Shown in pieces: positions 1 to 12,400 of a stretch of 64,000 nt of DNA. This DNA is from Colius striatus (lineage: Eukaryota; Chordata; Aves; Coliiformes; Coliidae). Position 1 is the first letter of the stretch; the number at the start of each line of letters is the position of its first letter. The translations under genes and the position numbers were made by a program. Below the pieces are notes generated by a model, which searched no databases, was not told the origin of the DNA, and worked only from the letters and a program-made list of their open reading frames with translations. Where the stretch lies: contig NC_084768.1 in NCBI RefSeq assembly GCF_028858725.1, positions 4,323,853 through 4,387,852 on the forward strand, written 5' to 3'.

Positions 1-939
1 TTTTGAGCATTTTCTATATCTAGTATGTCCTTCCTTTTTATTTCAATGAGGGTACCATTTTTTTATAGCTTTAGAATAGCTCTGGGAAACCTTCAAGCCA
101 AAGAAGTTGTGTCCTTTCTGAAGTACTTTGCATTTCTCTAGCCCGTTAGTCTGAATGCACTGGCTGGGGCAGCATGGGGGTGAACAGCATGGCAAAACCT
201 AACTGGTATCAACAGAAATAGAAGATTAACACAGTGCAATGAGTTTGTTCTTCTAAATGAATGCTTACCTAAAATGCAATACCCTTTAAGAGGAACATTT
301 GTAGTTGACAAGAAGGGAAAAAGAGTGATCATTATCTTTCTAATGAACTCTTAAGTCTGAATATTAAATCATCTACAGAACCTACCTCTTAGCTCCTGTT
401 CATTCTCTTTCTCCATCTGTTTTACATCAGAGAACTTGGCTGCTTCTTTCTTTGGGGTTAAGAAAAAGTCCTTTGGTGTTCAGTATAAAAGCTGTTAGTG
501 GCCCCTGCTTCTAGGTATAAATGTTTATGTGTATGTACGTTAATATAGGCTTATATGAGTACATGCAGAAGCATTGGAGTTGACACCCATCATAGAGATT
601 CTTATAATAGTAGAGGATCTGGACACTTCCAGCAGGTGAAATGACTTTCAATACCCTCAGCATGGGGTGGTGCCAGGGCTTTGGTTTTGCCTCCTGTGGT
701 TTCCCTCTGAAGGATGTGCAGTGGAATGATTTGTGCTGGAAGGAGTTAAACTGGAAATGGGGTGAGCAGAGCATGTTTCAGGTGGTGTGTGTTTAGGAAG
801 CATCACAATACTCACATGTATTTGGCAGGAGGCGATGAGTGAAGGCAGGACTCCGTGAAGCAGCACAGAAGGCAAACAGCACAACAAAGAAATCCTGAAG
901 CTTAATTGCTTTCTCAGAGTCCAGAGAGCATTCATTTTC
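1..939. other. Unique AT-rich DNA, no gene recognised
   Basis: I read both strands and see only short open frames (under about 95 codons) with no recognisable protein family, no repeat tail and no splice-framed exon. Treated as intergenic or intronic DNA. Confidence 0.6.
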
Positions 940-1335
940 TCCCCTCTTTCAGTTTGGAACCATCACTCCTCCAATCACTCCATGCCCTTGGAAAGCCCTT
1001 CTCCAGCTTTCTTGTCAGCCCCTTTAGACACTGGCAGGCTGCTGTAAGGTCTCCCCAAGAGCCATCTCTTCTCCAGGCTGAACATCCTCAGCTCTCTTGA
1101 CCTGTTTTCACATCAGAGGGGCTCCAGCCCTCTGGTTACCTTCGTGGCTTCCTCTGGATTAATTCCCAACAGCTCCACATCCTCTTTATGTGGGAGTCCC
1201 CAGAGGTGGATGCAGCACTGCAGGTGGAGTCTCACCAGAGCAGAGTAGAGGGGGAGATTCCTGCTTCTCAGTGTCCAGGGAGTGAGAACCAACCTTTTTT
1301 GGGCAGGGAAGCAGGCCTGGCACAGTGCCTGCAAG
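940..1335 (-). mobile_element. Degenerate CR1 LINE fragment (older subfamily)
   Basis: On the minus strand this reads as a decayed part of the C-terminal end of CR1 ORF2. On the plus strand, landmark phrases typical of antisense CR1 appear in the right order: aaggtctcccc, cttctccaggctgaac, gctccagccctctg, and ctcaccagagcagagtagag. It carries many substitutions relative to the clean copies elsewhere in the window and lacks the octamer tail, so it is an old, doubly truncated insertion. The boundaries are approximate. Confidence 0.75.
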
Positions 1336-2850
1336 AGGAGAGCTGCTGCAGCTGCATGATACCTGTAGAAACATGGAGAGTCATGATGAGAGCCCTTCTA
1401 GTTTCTGAGGCTTTCAATAGTGTTCAGTAATTAAAACTGTACTTTGAGCAAGGGTGAGAAAAGAAAGATAAGAATAGCTGTCTGTATTGTACTGTCCCTG
1501 TGTGCCCTGAAAGAGCCATTCTGTGGAAAAATGGCCATGAGGCCGTGTGGTTAAAGGTGATGTCATGAGGATGCACAGCAGAACTGCCTGAGTGCCAGAG
1601 GAGCATTAATTCTGTGCTGCTGCAGAGCTTGCCTTGCCGTTCTGAGCCTGCAACGCAGACTTTTCACATATGGAAATGGAGCAGGGTAGTGTCGTTTTTT
1701 TCGGATATAGCATCTGTTGCTATCTTCTAAACCCACATATTGCAGCTCTGTAACACATTTAATACTTCATCTATTTCATGTTAGTCGTGTAGCCCTTAAT
1801 TTTAAACTACCACTGAGCGTTAATGGGCAAACCAGATTTACTGTAAGGTCTTTTAATCATTCTCTCCTGCTTCTGCCTTGACTTCATTTCAACCACCTCT
1901 GCCTCAAGAGAAAACCCAGAAAAATGGAAAGCCTTTTTTTTCCTGGTCACTATGACTTTGAGGACACCCCTCTGCATTATTTCCTGAAGGCTACACGTTT
2001 ACAGCTGAGAGCAGAGATCAGCCAAAGCCTTGGAGTGAGACCCGTGTGCCATCGTTGTGTGTCACACTGCAGGCCTCAGGAGCACCTTGCACAGAGGAGC
2101 AATGAGCTCTTGTCAAGAGATAGCAGAAGGGACCAGCTACAAACTCCGTTTTACCAGCCCCTGTTCAACACCATGGGGCAAAGGCTTTTTGAAACCAACT
2201 GGAGTCAAAAGAGAGGCGACCTGCCCCTGGATTGCAGGAGATGAAGCAGATTGCTGCTGGCTGTGCTGGTGAGGGTGTTGCAATGACACATTGCATTTTG
2301 CTGCTGGAGCCAGAGAGGAGCAGAAAGAGTATGTGGAAATTGCATGGTGGAACAAGCTATTAATATTAAGGCACTTTCTCTTGTTTTCAACAGTGAACTG
2401 TAATTTACTATGATTATTTGTTTCCTAATAAATTGTGTGTAGCTCATCTCAACATCAAAACACATTAAGCTTCTTGCTCTGATGTCTGTTCTGTGGGCTA
2501 ATTTAATTCCTCTTTGGAAAGGAGTTTACGACCAGATGCACGAGATTTTACTCTCAGATATCGTGCAGCTTGTTCTTTCTATCCAGATATACCCAGAAGG
2601 CCAAATTCTGCTCCTCTCCATCCTCATCATTTAATTGCAGTCGAGAGAGTTCCATAGGTAGAAATGGAAATACACTCATTAGGAGCCAGTGCATAGGGGA
2701 GGGAGCTGATTTTCAAGTAAAGGTGGTCATGCACGAACGAATTGGCTGCTGGTCTGTTGAGAAAGTCGTTGGCTGATGTTTGCCTTGCAAAAGCTTCCAA
2801 TGTTTCAGCTGGAGTGGCTACTATTTGGCTAATGTAATTAAAATTGCACA
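1336..2850. other. Unique DNA, no gene recognised
   Basis: The longest open frame is about 106 codons (1924-2244, plus strand). It has no recognisable domain and does not end at a splice site that I can pair with another exon. No repeat structure was noticed. Confidence 0.55.
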
Positions 2851-3820
2851 TCCACAGGGATGGGTTCTGGGGCCAGTCTTGTTCAACATCTTCATCAACA
2901 ACCTGGATGAGGGGACAGAGTGAACCCTCAGCAAGTTCCCTGCTGGCACCAAACTGGGAGCACTGGCTGATTCCCCAGAGGCTGTGCTGCCATTCAGCGG
3001 GATCTCGACCGGCTGGAGAGTTGGGCAGAGAGGAACCTCCTGAGGTTCAACAAGGACAAGGGCAGAGTCCTGTAGCTGGGAAGGAACAACTGCATGCACC
3101 AAGACAGGCTGTGGATTGACCTGTGGATTGAGAGCAGCTCTGCAGAGAGAGACCTGGGAGTGCTGGTTGATAACAAACTAACCATGAGCCAGCAATGTGC
3201 CCTTGTGGCCAAGAAGCCAATGGCAGCCTGGGATGCATCAAGAAGAGTGTGGGCAGCAGGTCGAGGAAGGTTCTTCTCCCTCTCTACTCTGCACTGCTGA
3301 GGCCTCATCTGGAGTCCTGTGTCCAGTTCTGGGCTCCTCAGCTCAAGAGGAACAGGGAACTTCTGGAGAGAGGCCAGTGCAGGGACACCAAGATGATCAG
3401 GGGACTGGAGCATCTTTCATATGAGGAAAGGCTGAGGGACCTGGGGCTGTTTAGTCTGGAGAAGAGGAGACTGAGGGGGGATCTTATTAACATTTATAAA
3501 TATCTAAAGGGTGGGTGTCAGGAGGTTGGGACATCCCTCTTTTCTATAGCAGCCAGCAACAGGACAAGGGGTGATGGGATGAAGCTGGAACACAAAAAGT
3601 TCCACTTAAATATAAGAAGAAACTGTTTCAGTGTTTCAGTGAGGGAGCCCTGGCACAGGCTGCCCAGAGGGGCTGTGGAGGCTCCTTCCTTGGAGGTCTT
3701 CAAGACCCACCTGGACATGTTCCTGTGTGACCTGATCTAGGTGACCCTGCTTCTGCACGGGGGTTGGACTGGATGATCTCTAAAGGTCCCTTCCAACCCC
3801 TACCATTCTGTGATGCTATG
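2851..3820 (+). mobile_element. CR1 LINE, 5'-truncated copy (longest in window)
   Basis: A non-LTR retrotransposon copy starting inside the reverse-transcriptase domain: around 2868-2910 one frame reads VLGPVLFNIFINNLDEGTE, the segment following the polymerase core in CR1 ORF2. The frame is then broken by shifts and stops. From about 3195 to 3740 it is open for 181 codons to the natural ORF2 stop (ending LCDLI), with the familiar stretches [12 protein letters not shown] and [16 protein letters not shown]. The 3' UTR ends in ttggactggatgatctctaaaggtcc and a decayed octamer tail at about 3803-3820. The intact C-terminal frame indicates a fairly young insertion, but the 5' truncation makes it incapable of its own transposition. 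Confidence 0.95.
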
Positions 3821-4179
3821 AAAATAGGGATTTTAAATGGAAACGGAATTAAAATACAGTGCAGTGACTCCTGACACCATTTAACTGCAGATATAACTTG
3901 AAAGCTTATTATTAGTTAGTGAGTGGAAAAAGCTCAGTAGCAGGCTCCCTCGTGACATTGTTCTGGAGATGAGGCTTTTGTTATTAAAAATTCTTTGAAA
4001 GCAAAGGTAATCAATCACTAAACAGAATATGAGTTTGTTCTCCCACATGTTTTCTCTCTTGGACCTCAGGTCACCTTTGCTGTGCCAACCAAAGCAGAAC
4101 TTTTTTGCTTGCTCTTTCCTTTTCTTAGAAGACTTTTGTGTGTGTTTGGTGTGGAGATGAAGTCTTGCTTGTTCATTGT
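3821..4179. other. Unique DNA between CR1 copies
   Basis: AT-rich sequence with no open frame of note and no repeat recognised. Confidence 0.5.
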
Positions 4180-4556
4180 CATGGAATCATAGGTTGGAAA
4201 AGACCCCAAAGATCATCCAATCTAAACCTCCTCTGGTGCAACCTGAGGCTGTTTCATCTTGTTCTGTTACTTATGATTTGGGAGACTGACCCCTACCTAA
4301 ACACCTCCTTGGTTCCCCAGCACCTTTGTGCTCCAGCCCCTTCCCCAGCTCTGTGCCCAGCTCTGGCCACGCTGCAGCTCCTCATTGTCCCTCTGGCAGT
4401 GAGTGAGGGCCCAACACTGAACACAGCCCTCGAGATGCAGCCTCCCTAGGGCCCAGCACAGGGGGACAATCCCTGCCCTGTTCCTCCTGCCACCCCAGTG
4501 TTGATCCAAGCCAGGATGCCCTTGTCTTTCTTACCCCCCTGGGCATGCTGCTGCTC
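4180..4556 (-). mobile_element. CR1 LINE fragment, older subfamily
   Basis: The plus strand starts with the inverted CR1 3' end (atggaatcataggttggaaaagacc, then gatcatccaatctaaacctcc) and runs into antisense ORF2 landmarks: gctccagccccttccccagctc, gcccaacactgaacacag, and finally cccctgggcatgctgctgctca. The divergent 3' end (aaaagacc rather than aagggacc) and several decayed stretches place it in another and older subfamily than the copy just upstream. No usable coding frame remains. Confidence 0.85.
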
Positions 4557-5419
4557 ATACTCCTTATTTACTCTATATACCCTATGTTACATTATGACTT
4601 TGCATATGAGTGTGCAGGGAGGAGTGAGGTGATGGGATGCACTGGCCTTTGAGGCTGCACTGGTTTAAAACCTCACCTGGGAACTGATGGTTTGGAAGCT
4701 CATCACTGACATGGTTCAGCTGGGAGTAGAATGGGAGCCCCAGGAGGGCCCAGCAGACCCCAGGCAAGTTTGTTGGCCTGAGATGATGGAGTCTGCTCAT
4801 GTACTGCAGGCAAAACCAGCCCTGGCTTTGCCTGCATTGCACCTCCTCTGGCCCAGCAGCGTTTCAGGAGCCATTTGGGCTGGCTTAACACCCACCCTAC
4901 AAAAATATCCTGTGTCAGTATCTGTGTCGCGTTCTGCTCGGGGAACAAAAAATAGAGCTGGAGAGTGCTGTGTTGCATCCTCACAGCTTCTCCTACACAC
5001 ACTGACGGCAGCCAAGCAGGGACAGGATGAGACAGTAACCTCAGTGGTTACACGGGAAAATCATTTATAAACAAGAGCCCTTGAAGCAAAGCATGCCAGG
5101 AAAGAAATCCAGGTCTTGTGCAATATCAGTAATGATTTTGTAATTGATTTCCTGGAGCAAGATTTCTAATTTTATGATATGTGAGTGTCTTGTATACTGT
5201 GATGTATTTGTCAACAAGATGAGAAAGAGCCAGATCTATTTGTAGCACTTCTAAGAGTCTTGTAACATGGTGTCTTTGATGAAGTGCAATGGCTCTAAAG
5301 CAACTTCAGCTGTGGTTTATACTGCACAGCATTAATGAATTATATTGGGGGCTCAATTAAGTTGCTGAAATGTCTTCTACAGGCTCTGTATTGTAAGGAC
5401 CTATTGTGGAACATATCTT
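4557..5419. other. Unique DNA, no gene recognised
   Basis: An open frame at 4687-5070 (plus, 127 codons) and overlapping minus-strand frames are present, but the translations are unlike any family I know and have no supporting splice context. Confidence 0.5.
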
Positions 5420-6080
5420 AGAATCATAGACTCACACAATGGTAGGTGTTGGAAGGGACTTTCAGAGATCATCCAGTCCAACCCCCCTGCAGAAGCAGGG
5501 TCACCTAGATCAGGTCACACAGGAACATGTCCAGGTGGGTCTTGAAGCCCTCCAAGGAAGGAGCCTCCACAACCCCTCTGGGCAGCCTGTGCCAGGGCTC
5601 CCTCACTGAAACACTCAAACAGTTTCTTCTCATGTTTAAGTGGAACTTTTTGTGTTCCAGCTTCATCCCATCACCCCTTGTCCTGTTGCTGGCTGCTATA
5701 GAAAAGAGGGATGTCCCAGCCTCCTGACACCCACCCTTTATCTATTTATAAATGTTAATAAGATCCCCCCTCAGTCTCCTCTTCTCCAGACTAAACAGCC
5801 CCAGGTCCCGCAGCCTTTCCTCGTATGAAAGATGTTCCAGTCCCCTGATCATCTTGGTGGCCCTGTGCTGGCCTGTCTCCAGCAGTTCCCTGTCCCTCTT
5901 GAGCTGAGGAGCCCAGAACTGAACACAGGACTCCAGATGAGGCCTCACCAGGGCAGAGCAGAGAGGGAGAAGAACCTCCCTTGACCTGCTGCCCACACTC
6001 TTCTTGATGCATCCCAGGCTGCCATTGGCTTCTTGGCCACGAGGGCACATTGCTGCCTCATGTTCAGTTTATTATCACTT
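5420..6080 (-). mobile_element. CR1 LINE, 5'-truncated copy (young type)
   Basis: Inserted in antisense: the plus strand begins with the inverted tail (agaatcatagactcacacaatggtagg) and the inverted 3' UTR phrase gtcacctagatcaggtcacacagg shared by the young copies in this window. It runs back through ORF2 to about the GVLVDN-type segment. The minus-strand frame 5742-6050 retains 102 codons of the ORF2 C-terminal region ([20 protein letters not shown]) and is then interrupted. Truncated at its 5' end near 6080. Confidence 0.93.
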
Positions 6081-8360
6081 ACTTGTGTTGAACATTGCTG
6101 GATGCATTGCATCTGGGAGCTGCTGTGTCTCTCCTTCCACTAGTGTAAATCTAGTTCTTTCTTTGGAGTTACCACGTAATTGCAGCCATGTCACTCATGC
6201 TGAAGGGGATGTATGGGGACCCAGAGTGAGTGCAAAGTGATGTGTGGGTGGCCCAGAGCTGTGCAGAATGAGGAGCCTGGAAACATAAACCAGGAGTCAG
6301 TCCCTCACCATGGCTCAGAGAGCAGAACTGCATCCTCTGCTTACGTGTGTATTAAGGTGCTGGGGATTCTGGCCTTGGGAGCAAATCTTGTGGTGAGAGT
6401 CCCAGGATGGGCCAGAGGTTTGGCTCTGAGAAGCACTAGAGAAAGACCTGCAGGTCCCAATGTTCTAGAGTCTGTCTTTTATAATCCTGAGCAAACTTGA
6501 TGTCTCGTGTGGTTACAAGAGTGGAACACAAATCCCAGACGTCCTGTGATCATGCAGCCTGAGGAATGACCCAGCAACAGAGGACAGAGAGTGGTCCTGT
6601 GTGATGTCATCTGAGCTCATGTCTGAGGCAATGCCTGAACCATACGGGCAGGGCCCCAGGCCATGGTAAAGCTTCAAGATCAGGAGCCATTTAAGTTGTT
6701 GAGATGGGCTATATGAGGAATGCACAGGTGACTTTCTCATCACTGATTCCTCTGCCAAGTTTTTATTAGTTGTGTGCAGTATGCTAATACAAGAGAGATA
6801 ATGCCTTCCATTTTGTCATTGCTGGTTTTCTGGGCTTTCTGGTTTGTTTTTGCAAGTGCTTATGATGTCTTTGTTCTTGAAGGTTGTCAAAGAACTCCCA
6901 GATGACTTAATTCTAAAATCATTGAGGAGAAGGTAGAAAATTGAGTCACTTCATGCTTTCAGAGTCACAAACACAAACTGGATCCCGATCCAAAAGGTTC
7001 CCTGAAATCATTAAAACTTGCATTAACTTGCACGAGATATAAATCAGGCTGCCAGGACTTAGGTATTTAGCACAGCTTTATCTGAGGATTTATCCTGTTC
7101 AGAACTAAATACAGGTTTTTAACAAGCTGGTATTTGTACTTGAATAGTGCACAGTGTAATGAAAATACAAAGTGCTGGTAAAAGAGCATTCTGAGGTGCC
7201 TTTCACTGTCTCAAAGACTATTCAGCACACATGATACTTCATTTTTGCAGATAATATTTCATTGTTTGCTGCAAAATTTAGTTTGGGAACACCAAATATA
7301 ACAGTCCAGGGTGATTAAATTGGATGCCTGTTAGAGGAAAATCCACTCTGGTTTGCACACTGTGTGTGGTGAAAGGGAAAGTTGTGTTTTCTTCACCATA
7401 GATCAGCTAGATTATATATATCTTCAGCAAAAATGACAGTAAAAGGGGAAATCATCCCCAAAAATCCCTGAGAGCACTTGTTCTGGAGAGGGAAGGAGTC
7501 CAGGGGCAGATGACAGCTGGGGCAATATCAGTTCAGGGGGTAAGAGCAAACCACTGTGGTGCTTGCCAAGAGTTTCCACACTATTCACATTTCCTCAAGT
7601 GCTCTGCCCTGCCTCTGTGTTAGGTTTGCTTAGATCAGCTTGTTTGGCCATGCTTACTGCTGTAGAGCACTTCTGAAAGCTTCCTCATTGGATTCTTTTT
7701 GTGGGGTCTTTAAATAGCAACAGGAGTAATTCCATGCAGCAAATACCAAGTTGTGTTATTTCAAGTGCTGGCTAGAACTGATGGAAATAGAATCGAGGGC
7801 CAATGAAATGTAGATGGTGAGGTGTCCTCAAGCATCATCCCAGAGCATGTTGCTGCTCAAGTGCCACGTGCTCAGTCCATACCCTTCCCTTTGCTTTTGA
7901 GAGCAACTTCAAAGACCAGTTTACTTGGCTGCTGGCTACTGTTTGACATTCAGGCTTGCAAGCTTTTGTTGGCATTGCTAGGTATTCATAGGAGGAAAAA
8001 TACTGGCTGATACCTTTAGGTACATTAAAATGAAGAGCCCCTGCAATGTGTTGGGAAGGACCTTAGCTTCAATAAACCACTTCCAGCAGTCTTGCTTTAG
8101 CTGTGCTCAGTCTCAGTGTGACAGTCCTGTCTCTGAAGCTCCCAAGTCTATGCACCAAGTGGGGATGTTGTGACTTTTTAAAGGAAAAATCTGAACTGCA
8201 GTTTTTCAGAAGGGTTGAGAAACCCATTTCCCAGCCAAACCAAAGTAACACAAGTTATCATTAGCGCTGTGCACTCTAATTGGATTGTCACACTATGACC
8301 CACAGTAAGGGATGGAATTAAAGGTGATGGTTTTGTAATAATCTGGAACAACAACATGGC
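6081..8360. other. Unique AT-rich DNA, no gene recognised
   Basis: No open frame above about 95 codons, no tandem repeat and no transposon tail noticed. Probably intergenic or intronic. Confidence 0.55.
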
Positions 8361-8400
8361 CATGGAATGGTAGGGTTGGAAGGGACCTCCAGAGATCAAA
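8361..8400 (-). mobile_element. Very short CR1 3'-end fragment
   Basis: About 40 bases match the inverted CR1 3' terminus: catggaatggtagggttgg followed by aagggacctccagagatca. The homology then stops abruptly in unrelated sequence. It is best read as an extremely 5'-truncated insertion or the remnant of one. Confidence 0.65.
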
Positions 8401-9675
8401 AGAGCAAACAAGGGCCTTGCTAAACCTGCCAGTAAGAACAAAGGTCTGAAAATGCACTTGAAAGTCAACAGACCTTAGTTTAGACAGGCAGATGTTTGTA
8501 TGGATTGGTAATAATCTCATCATTTCAGTGTGTGGCATCCTTAGAAGCTGAAATTAGAAGCAGAAATACTTGGATTGGGCACTGTCCATATGAGTCAAGA
8601 CTCAGCTGTGATACCCATCTTTGGAGCAGTCTCTGGCTACGGCCTCACCATGTCCCTGCTCTTCCCTTTGAGGGTCTCTTCCCTCCGTTGGTCCTTGTAC
8701 GAGATGGCAAATGCTTGTGGCTTGGTGGCCATAAGCCTGTCTGCAGAAGGTGACCTATCTCCTTCTTTTGATTTCCCTTTTCATAGTAATTAGGAGCCAG
8801 ATTGCTCACTGATGGCTCGAGCCAGGTCCCTCTTGAGGCGCAGGAACAGCTCAGGCCCCAGCAAGGTTCCCACTCTCATTTGCGGCTCCATTTCACCTGG
8901 GACGGTGCGTGGATCGGCCCCAGGCCCGTTCCTGGAGCACTGAGGACTCAGGGATGAGATATTGAGTGACTTATGAAAATGATGACATAAAGATGGCATC
9001 TCTAGGCCAAGGAAGTAGATATTATGGTGTCATTATTCATCTTTACTGTTTGCCAGGCTTAGATGGATGATTTGGAAGACCTTCCTGACTGGGAGCAGAG
9101 GCAGAGCGTGATGCCCAGGGATCCCACAGCCCCTTGGATTTCTGCACTCAGCTTGCAAGCTGCCAGTGCTATGGATCCAGTACAAATATTCCCATTTTCA
9201 CATGAAGGATTTTTTTGTGCTGCTTCTTTGATGCAGCATTCTATAAAGAAAATGGTGAGAGGGACCATGACAGAGCAAATATTGGCATTTCCCCCCATGT
9301 TGTCTGTTCCTGTGAGTTTGTGTATCTAACAATCAAATTGCTTCCTTTCAAGTTACTGTGAAGTAGCCAGTTACTGTTCTCATTGCAGTTTATAACCCCT
9401 CTCACAGAGGTTATCAAGTGGTTGTGGCTGCAGCTGGTGACTGTGAATTTGACACAAAGTGATCACTATTCCACTTTGGCATGAGTTTGTTTGTGTTAGA
9501 ATAGTGACACATTTGAATTTTGAAATGCTGGATTGCCTGTGTGTAGATATTATTTATTTATAGGCAGTCTGCTCTATATGCTTTGGCTCATGGATAATAA
9601 CCCTTGAAAAGCCTAAAGAGGAGTTTTTGTGTCAAACAAATGGGAAAATATAGATTTTTAAATGAACATCATCAG
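8401..9675. other. Unique DNA, no gene recognised
   Basis: Short frames only (up to 88 codons). A slightly GC-richer, CpG-bearing patch lies near 8820-8940, but I see no exon structure around it. Confidence 0.5.
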
Positions 9676-9734
9676 TGATGTTGGACTGCATGATCTCTGG
9701 AGGTCCCTTCCAACCCTACCATTCTGATTCTGTG
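9676..9734 (+). mobile_element. Solo CR1 3' tail
   Basis: About 60 bases correspond to the sense CR1 terminus: gttggactgcatgatctctgg, aggtcccttccaaccctacc, attctgattctgtg. There is no upstream CR1 sequence. It lies about 95 bases before a longer CR1 copy in the same orientation, separated by unrelated sequence. Confidence 0.8.
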
Positions 9735-9827
9735 TCATAACTGATGCCTGTCAAGTCTTTCAAACAGCCCTCCAACATGTTTATCCTCAGCTAGCTGATT
9801 CACTTCACTGTGAGAATGAAACATTCA

Positions 9828-10575
9828 TCTTGTCCTGCAGAGTCTTGGAACAACCCCATGCACCAGGACAGGATGGGGGTCGAACTGCTGAAGAGCAGCT
9901 CTGCAGAGAGAGACCTGGGAGTGCTGGTTGATAATAAACTGACCATGAGCCAACAACGTGCCCTCATGGCCAAGAAGCCAATGGCAGCCTGGGGGCATCA
10001 AGAGTGTGGGCAGCAGGTCAAGGGAGGTTCTGCTCCCGCTCTACTCTGCCCTGGTGAGGCCTCATCTGGAGTCCTGTGTCCAGTTCTGGGCTCCTCAGCT
10101 CAAGAGGGACAGGGAACTGCTGGAGAGAGGCCAGCACAGGGCCACCAAGATGATCAAGGGTACAGAACATCTTTCATATGAGGAAAGGCTGCAGGAACTG
10201 GGGCTGTTTAGTCTGGAGGAGATAGAGGGGGGATCTTATTAACATTTATATCTAAAGGGTGGGTGTCAGGAGGTTGGGACATCCCTCTTTTCTATAGTAG
10301 CCAGCAACAGGACAGGGGGTGATGGGATGAAGCTGGAACACAAAAAGTTCCCCTTAAACATGAGAAGAAACTGTTTGAGTGTTTCAGTGATGGAGCCCTG
10401 GCACAGGCTGCCCAGAGGGGGTGTGGAGGCTCCTTCAATTGAGGGCTTCAAGCCCCACCTGGACATGTTCCTGTGTGACCTGATCTAGGTGACCCTGCTT
10501 CTGCAGGGGGGTTGGACTGGACGATCTCTAAAGGTCCCTTCCAACCCCACCATTCTGTGATTCTATGATTCTATG
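9828..10575 (+). mobile_element. CR1 LINE, 5'-truncated copy (young type)
   Basis: Sense insertion beginning near the ORF2 segment NNPMHQDRMGVELL / [16 protein letters not shown] (frame from 9810, 123 codons) and continuing in a second frame (9958-10242) through [20 protein letters not shown] small deletion in the IKKS region and a deletion after FSLE separate the frames, so the protein is broken. The 3' UTR and the octamer tail (attctgtgattctatgattctatg) at 10552-10575 are well preserved. Confidence 0.95.
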
Positions 10576-12308
10576 ATCTTTCTTCAGAAACAACGAGATC
10601 TTTAACAATAACATTATCTTAGACATTCGTGGCATGTAAGAAAAGAAGGGGCCTCACTTTGGTGAGCTATGGAGGCATTGCAGCACAAGGAGGTGAAGTG
10701 CAGGTCTGGTTTGGCACATAGGGATTGCAGTGCAGTGTGTGCAGACTGGTCTGGCCATGGGCTTGCTTGGTCAATGCTTGTGGTGCAGGACCATGCTCCA
10801 GGTAGGCAGAAGCAGTGCTTCAGAGCCAAGCAAGATAAGCTATCAGCTCTGGCAGATTACAGTGTGGAGTGACAGTTGTCCTGCCTACGCTGCTGCACAG
10901 GCAGAGCCATTTCCCTGACCTCTTCTCTCCGAGAGGGAAGCATAACGAGCCCTGAGACACCCAGCAGTTGTGGGGAAACCCTTGATGTTTTGCCAAGCCA
11001 TTTTGATGGGTGGCAGTTAGATCTTTGGAGGATTTGTAAATGTTGTATTACTCTCTTGGTTAGCAGTTCCCACCGCATTGCACCGCTCCTCATCCCGAGA
11101 TGCGCTCGTTTATGTAACTCAGGCTGGCACTCCTCTCTGTCTTGTCTATGGTAGAGAAGCATTAAGACCTGCTTATCAAAAACATGTCTTAAGCTCTTGC
11201 ATAAGTCAGAGCTAAAAACTGGGAGTGTAATGACTAAAATATTCTAGAGAGCTGAGCTCATGTGCCTTCAGCAGTTGGATTTTGGGCCTGGAGTTGTTTT
11301 GGGTGGTTTAGGTTTCAATGTACATTGGCATTAGCAGACACTTTCCCATAAAATGAGTTTGGATCCTTTCCATCAGCTGGAACCTTTCCAGTCTGACCAA
11401 ATGACCTTTGCTTATTCTAAGTTGAGTGTGTCTTTCTTTGTGCTTGGTAGTTAAATGAGAGTTTTATTAGTCTTTTGAAGTGGATGATGCTGTAAGGGTA
11501 AGATTAAACCCAAGGCCTGTCATCTTATGTATTTTGAGACCTTTCACCCTTCTACTGCAACTCAGCAATCAAGAGGGTGCAGGGAGGAGCAAGCCAAAAT
11601 TAACAGTAGAGTATTTAAGCACATGTGAAAGCCAACTTGAGGACTAAGGCAGTTCACTACTGGAATAAAGATACCCAAAGTGTTCTTCATAACGGACTTG
11701 TTCTGAACTTCAACATATGTTAATGTCAGCATTTCAACAACTTTACAAGTGATTGTCCCTGGAAGGCTTTGTTGGATTTTGGTAATTTACAGCATGACTT
11801 GCTGTTTCACAGTTTGGAAAAACATAGTCCCAGTTTTGGTAGAAGGAAGCTTCCTTGTAGGAAAGGTGAAATGGCCATCAAAGGCATGTTATGAAGTCCT
11901 ACAGGTTAGATGTATTTCATGTTACGTGTTACATTTGTTAGTCGTAGGAGAGTGAATTGATCAAACTTGCTGTTCACATATGGAGGACTTGTTTTAACTG
12001 ATTCATCCCTAAGAAAAAGGTTGGAGGTGTGTCAGCATCTCTTCTGGCTCTGGGAAAGGAAAATACACGTAGTTAAAAAGAGTTCTAGAAGGGAAGACCT
12101 CAATAACAGTGTCCTTCATGCTTCTAGTCGAAAAGTACCCTGAAACTCTGATAATCAGCCTGGGGGTGATACTGAAGCTTCTTTGAATACTCTTACTTGA
12201 TTCCTCTCAAGCTAAGTGGATGTGTCTTATCCTCTGGATGGTCACAGTTAATGAAGAACCTCTAGCCCTGTTCAGCACATCTGAGCATTTTTCACTGCTT
12301 TTCATTGA
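10576..12308. other. Unique DNA, no gene recognised
   Basis: Overlapping frames on both strands at 10857-11162 (about 100 codons) do not resemble a known family. No repeat noticed. Confidence 0.5.
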
Positions 12309-12400
12309 CTTAGCCAGCATCTAGTGTGGCTTGATGGGCTTGGATGGCTTTCCTCTTAGCCAGCATCTAGTGTGGCTTGATGGGCTTGGATGGCTTTCCT
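12309..12400. repeat. Perfect tandem duplication, 2 x 46 bp
   Basis: The 46-base unit beginning cttagccagcatctagtgtg and ending ggatggctttcct occurs at 12309-12354 and again at 12355-12400 with no difference. Two identical adjacent copies imply a recent slippage or unequal-exchange event, or an assembly artefact. Confidence 0.95.

Noticed and set aside
3518..3718. Recurring 66-codon frame beginning MSRWVLK at 3518 (minus), 5527, 10266 (minus), 31344, 33501 and 37128 (minus) as a conserved small gene
   Set aside because: It is always the antisense strand of the end of CR1 ORF2, so it is copied with the transposon. A chance open antisense frame explains it.
3195..3740. A functional reverse-transcriptase-related gene in the CR1 copies
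   Set aside because: Only the C-terminal part of ORF2 is open and the start codon is internal. All copies are 5'-truncated and lack the endonuclease and most of the polymerase domain.
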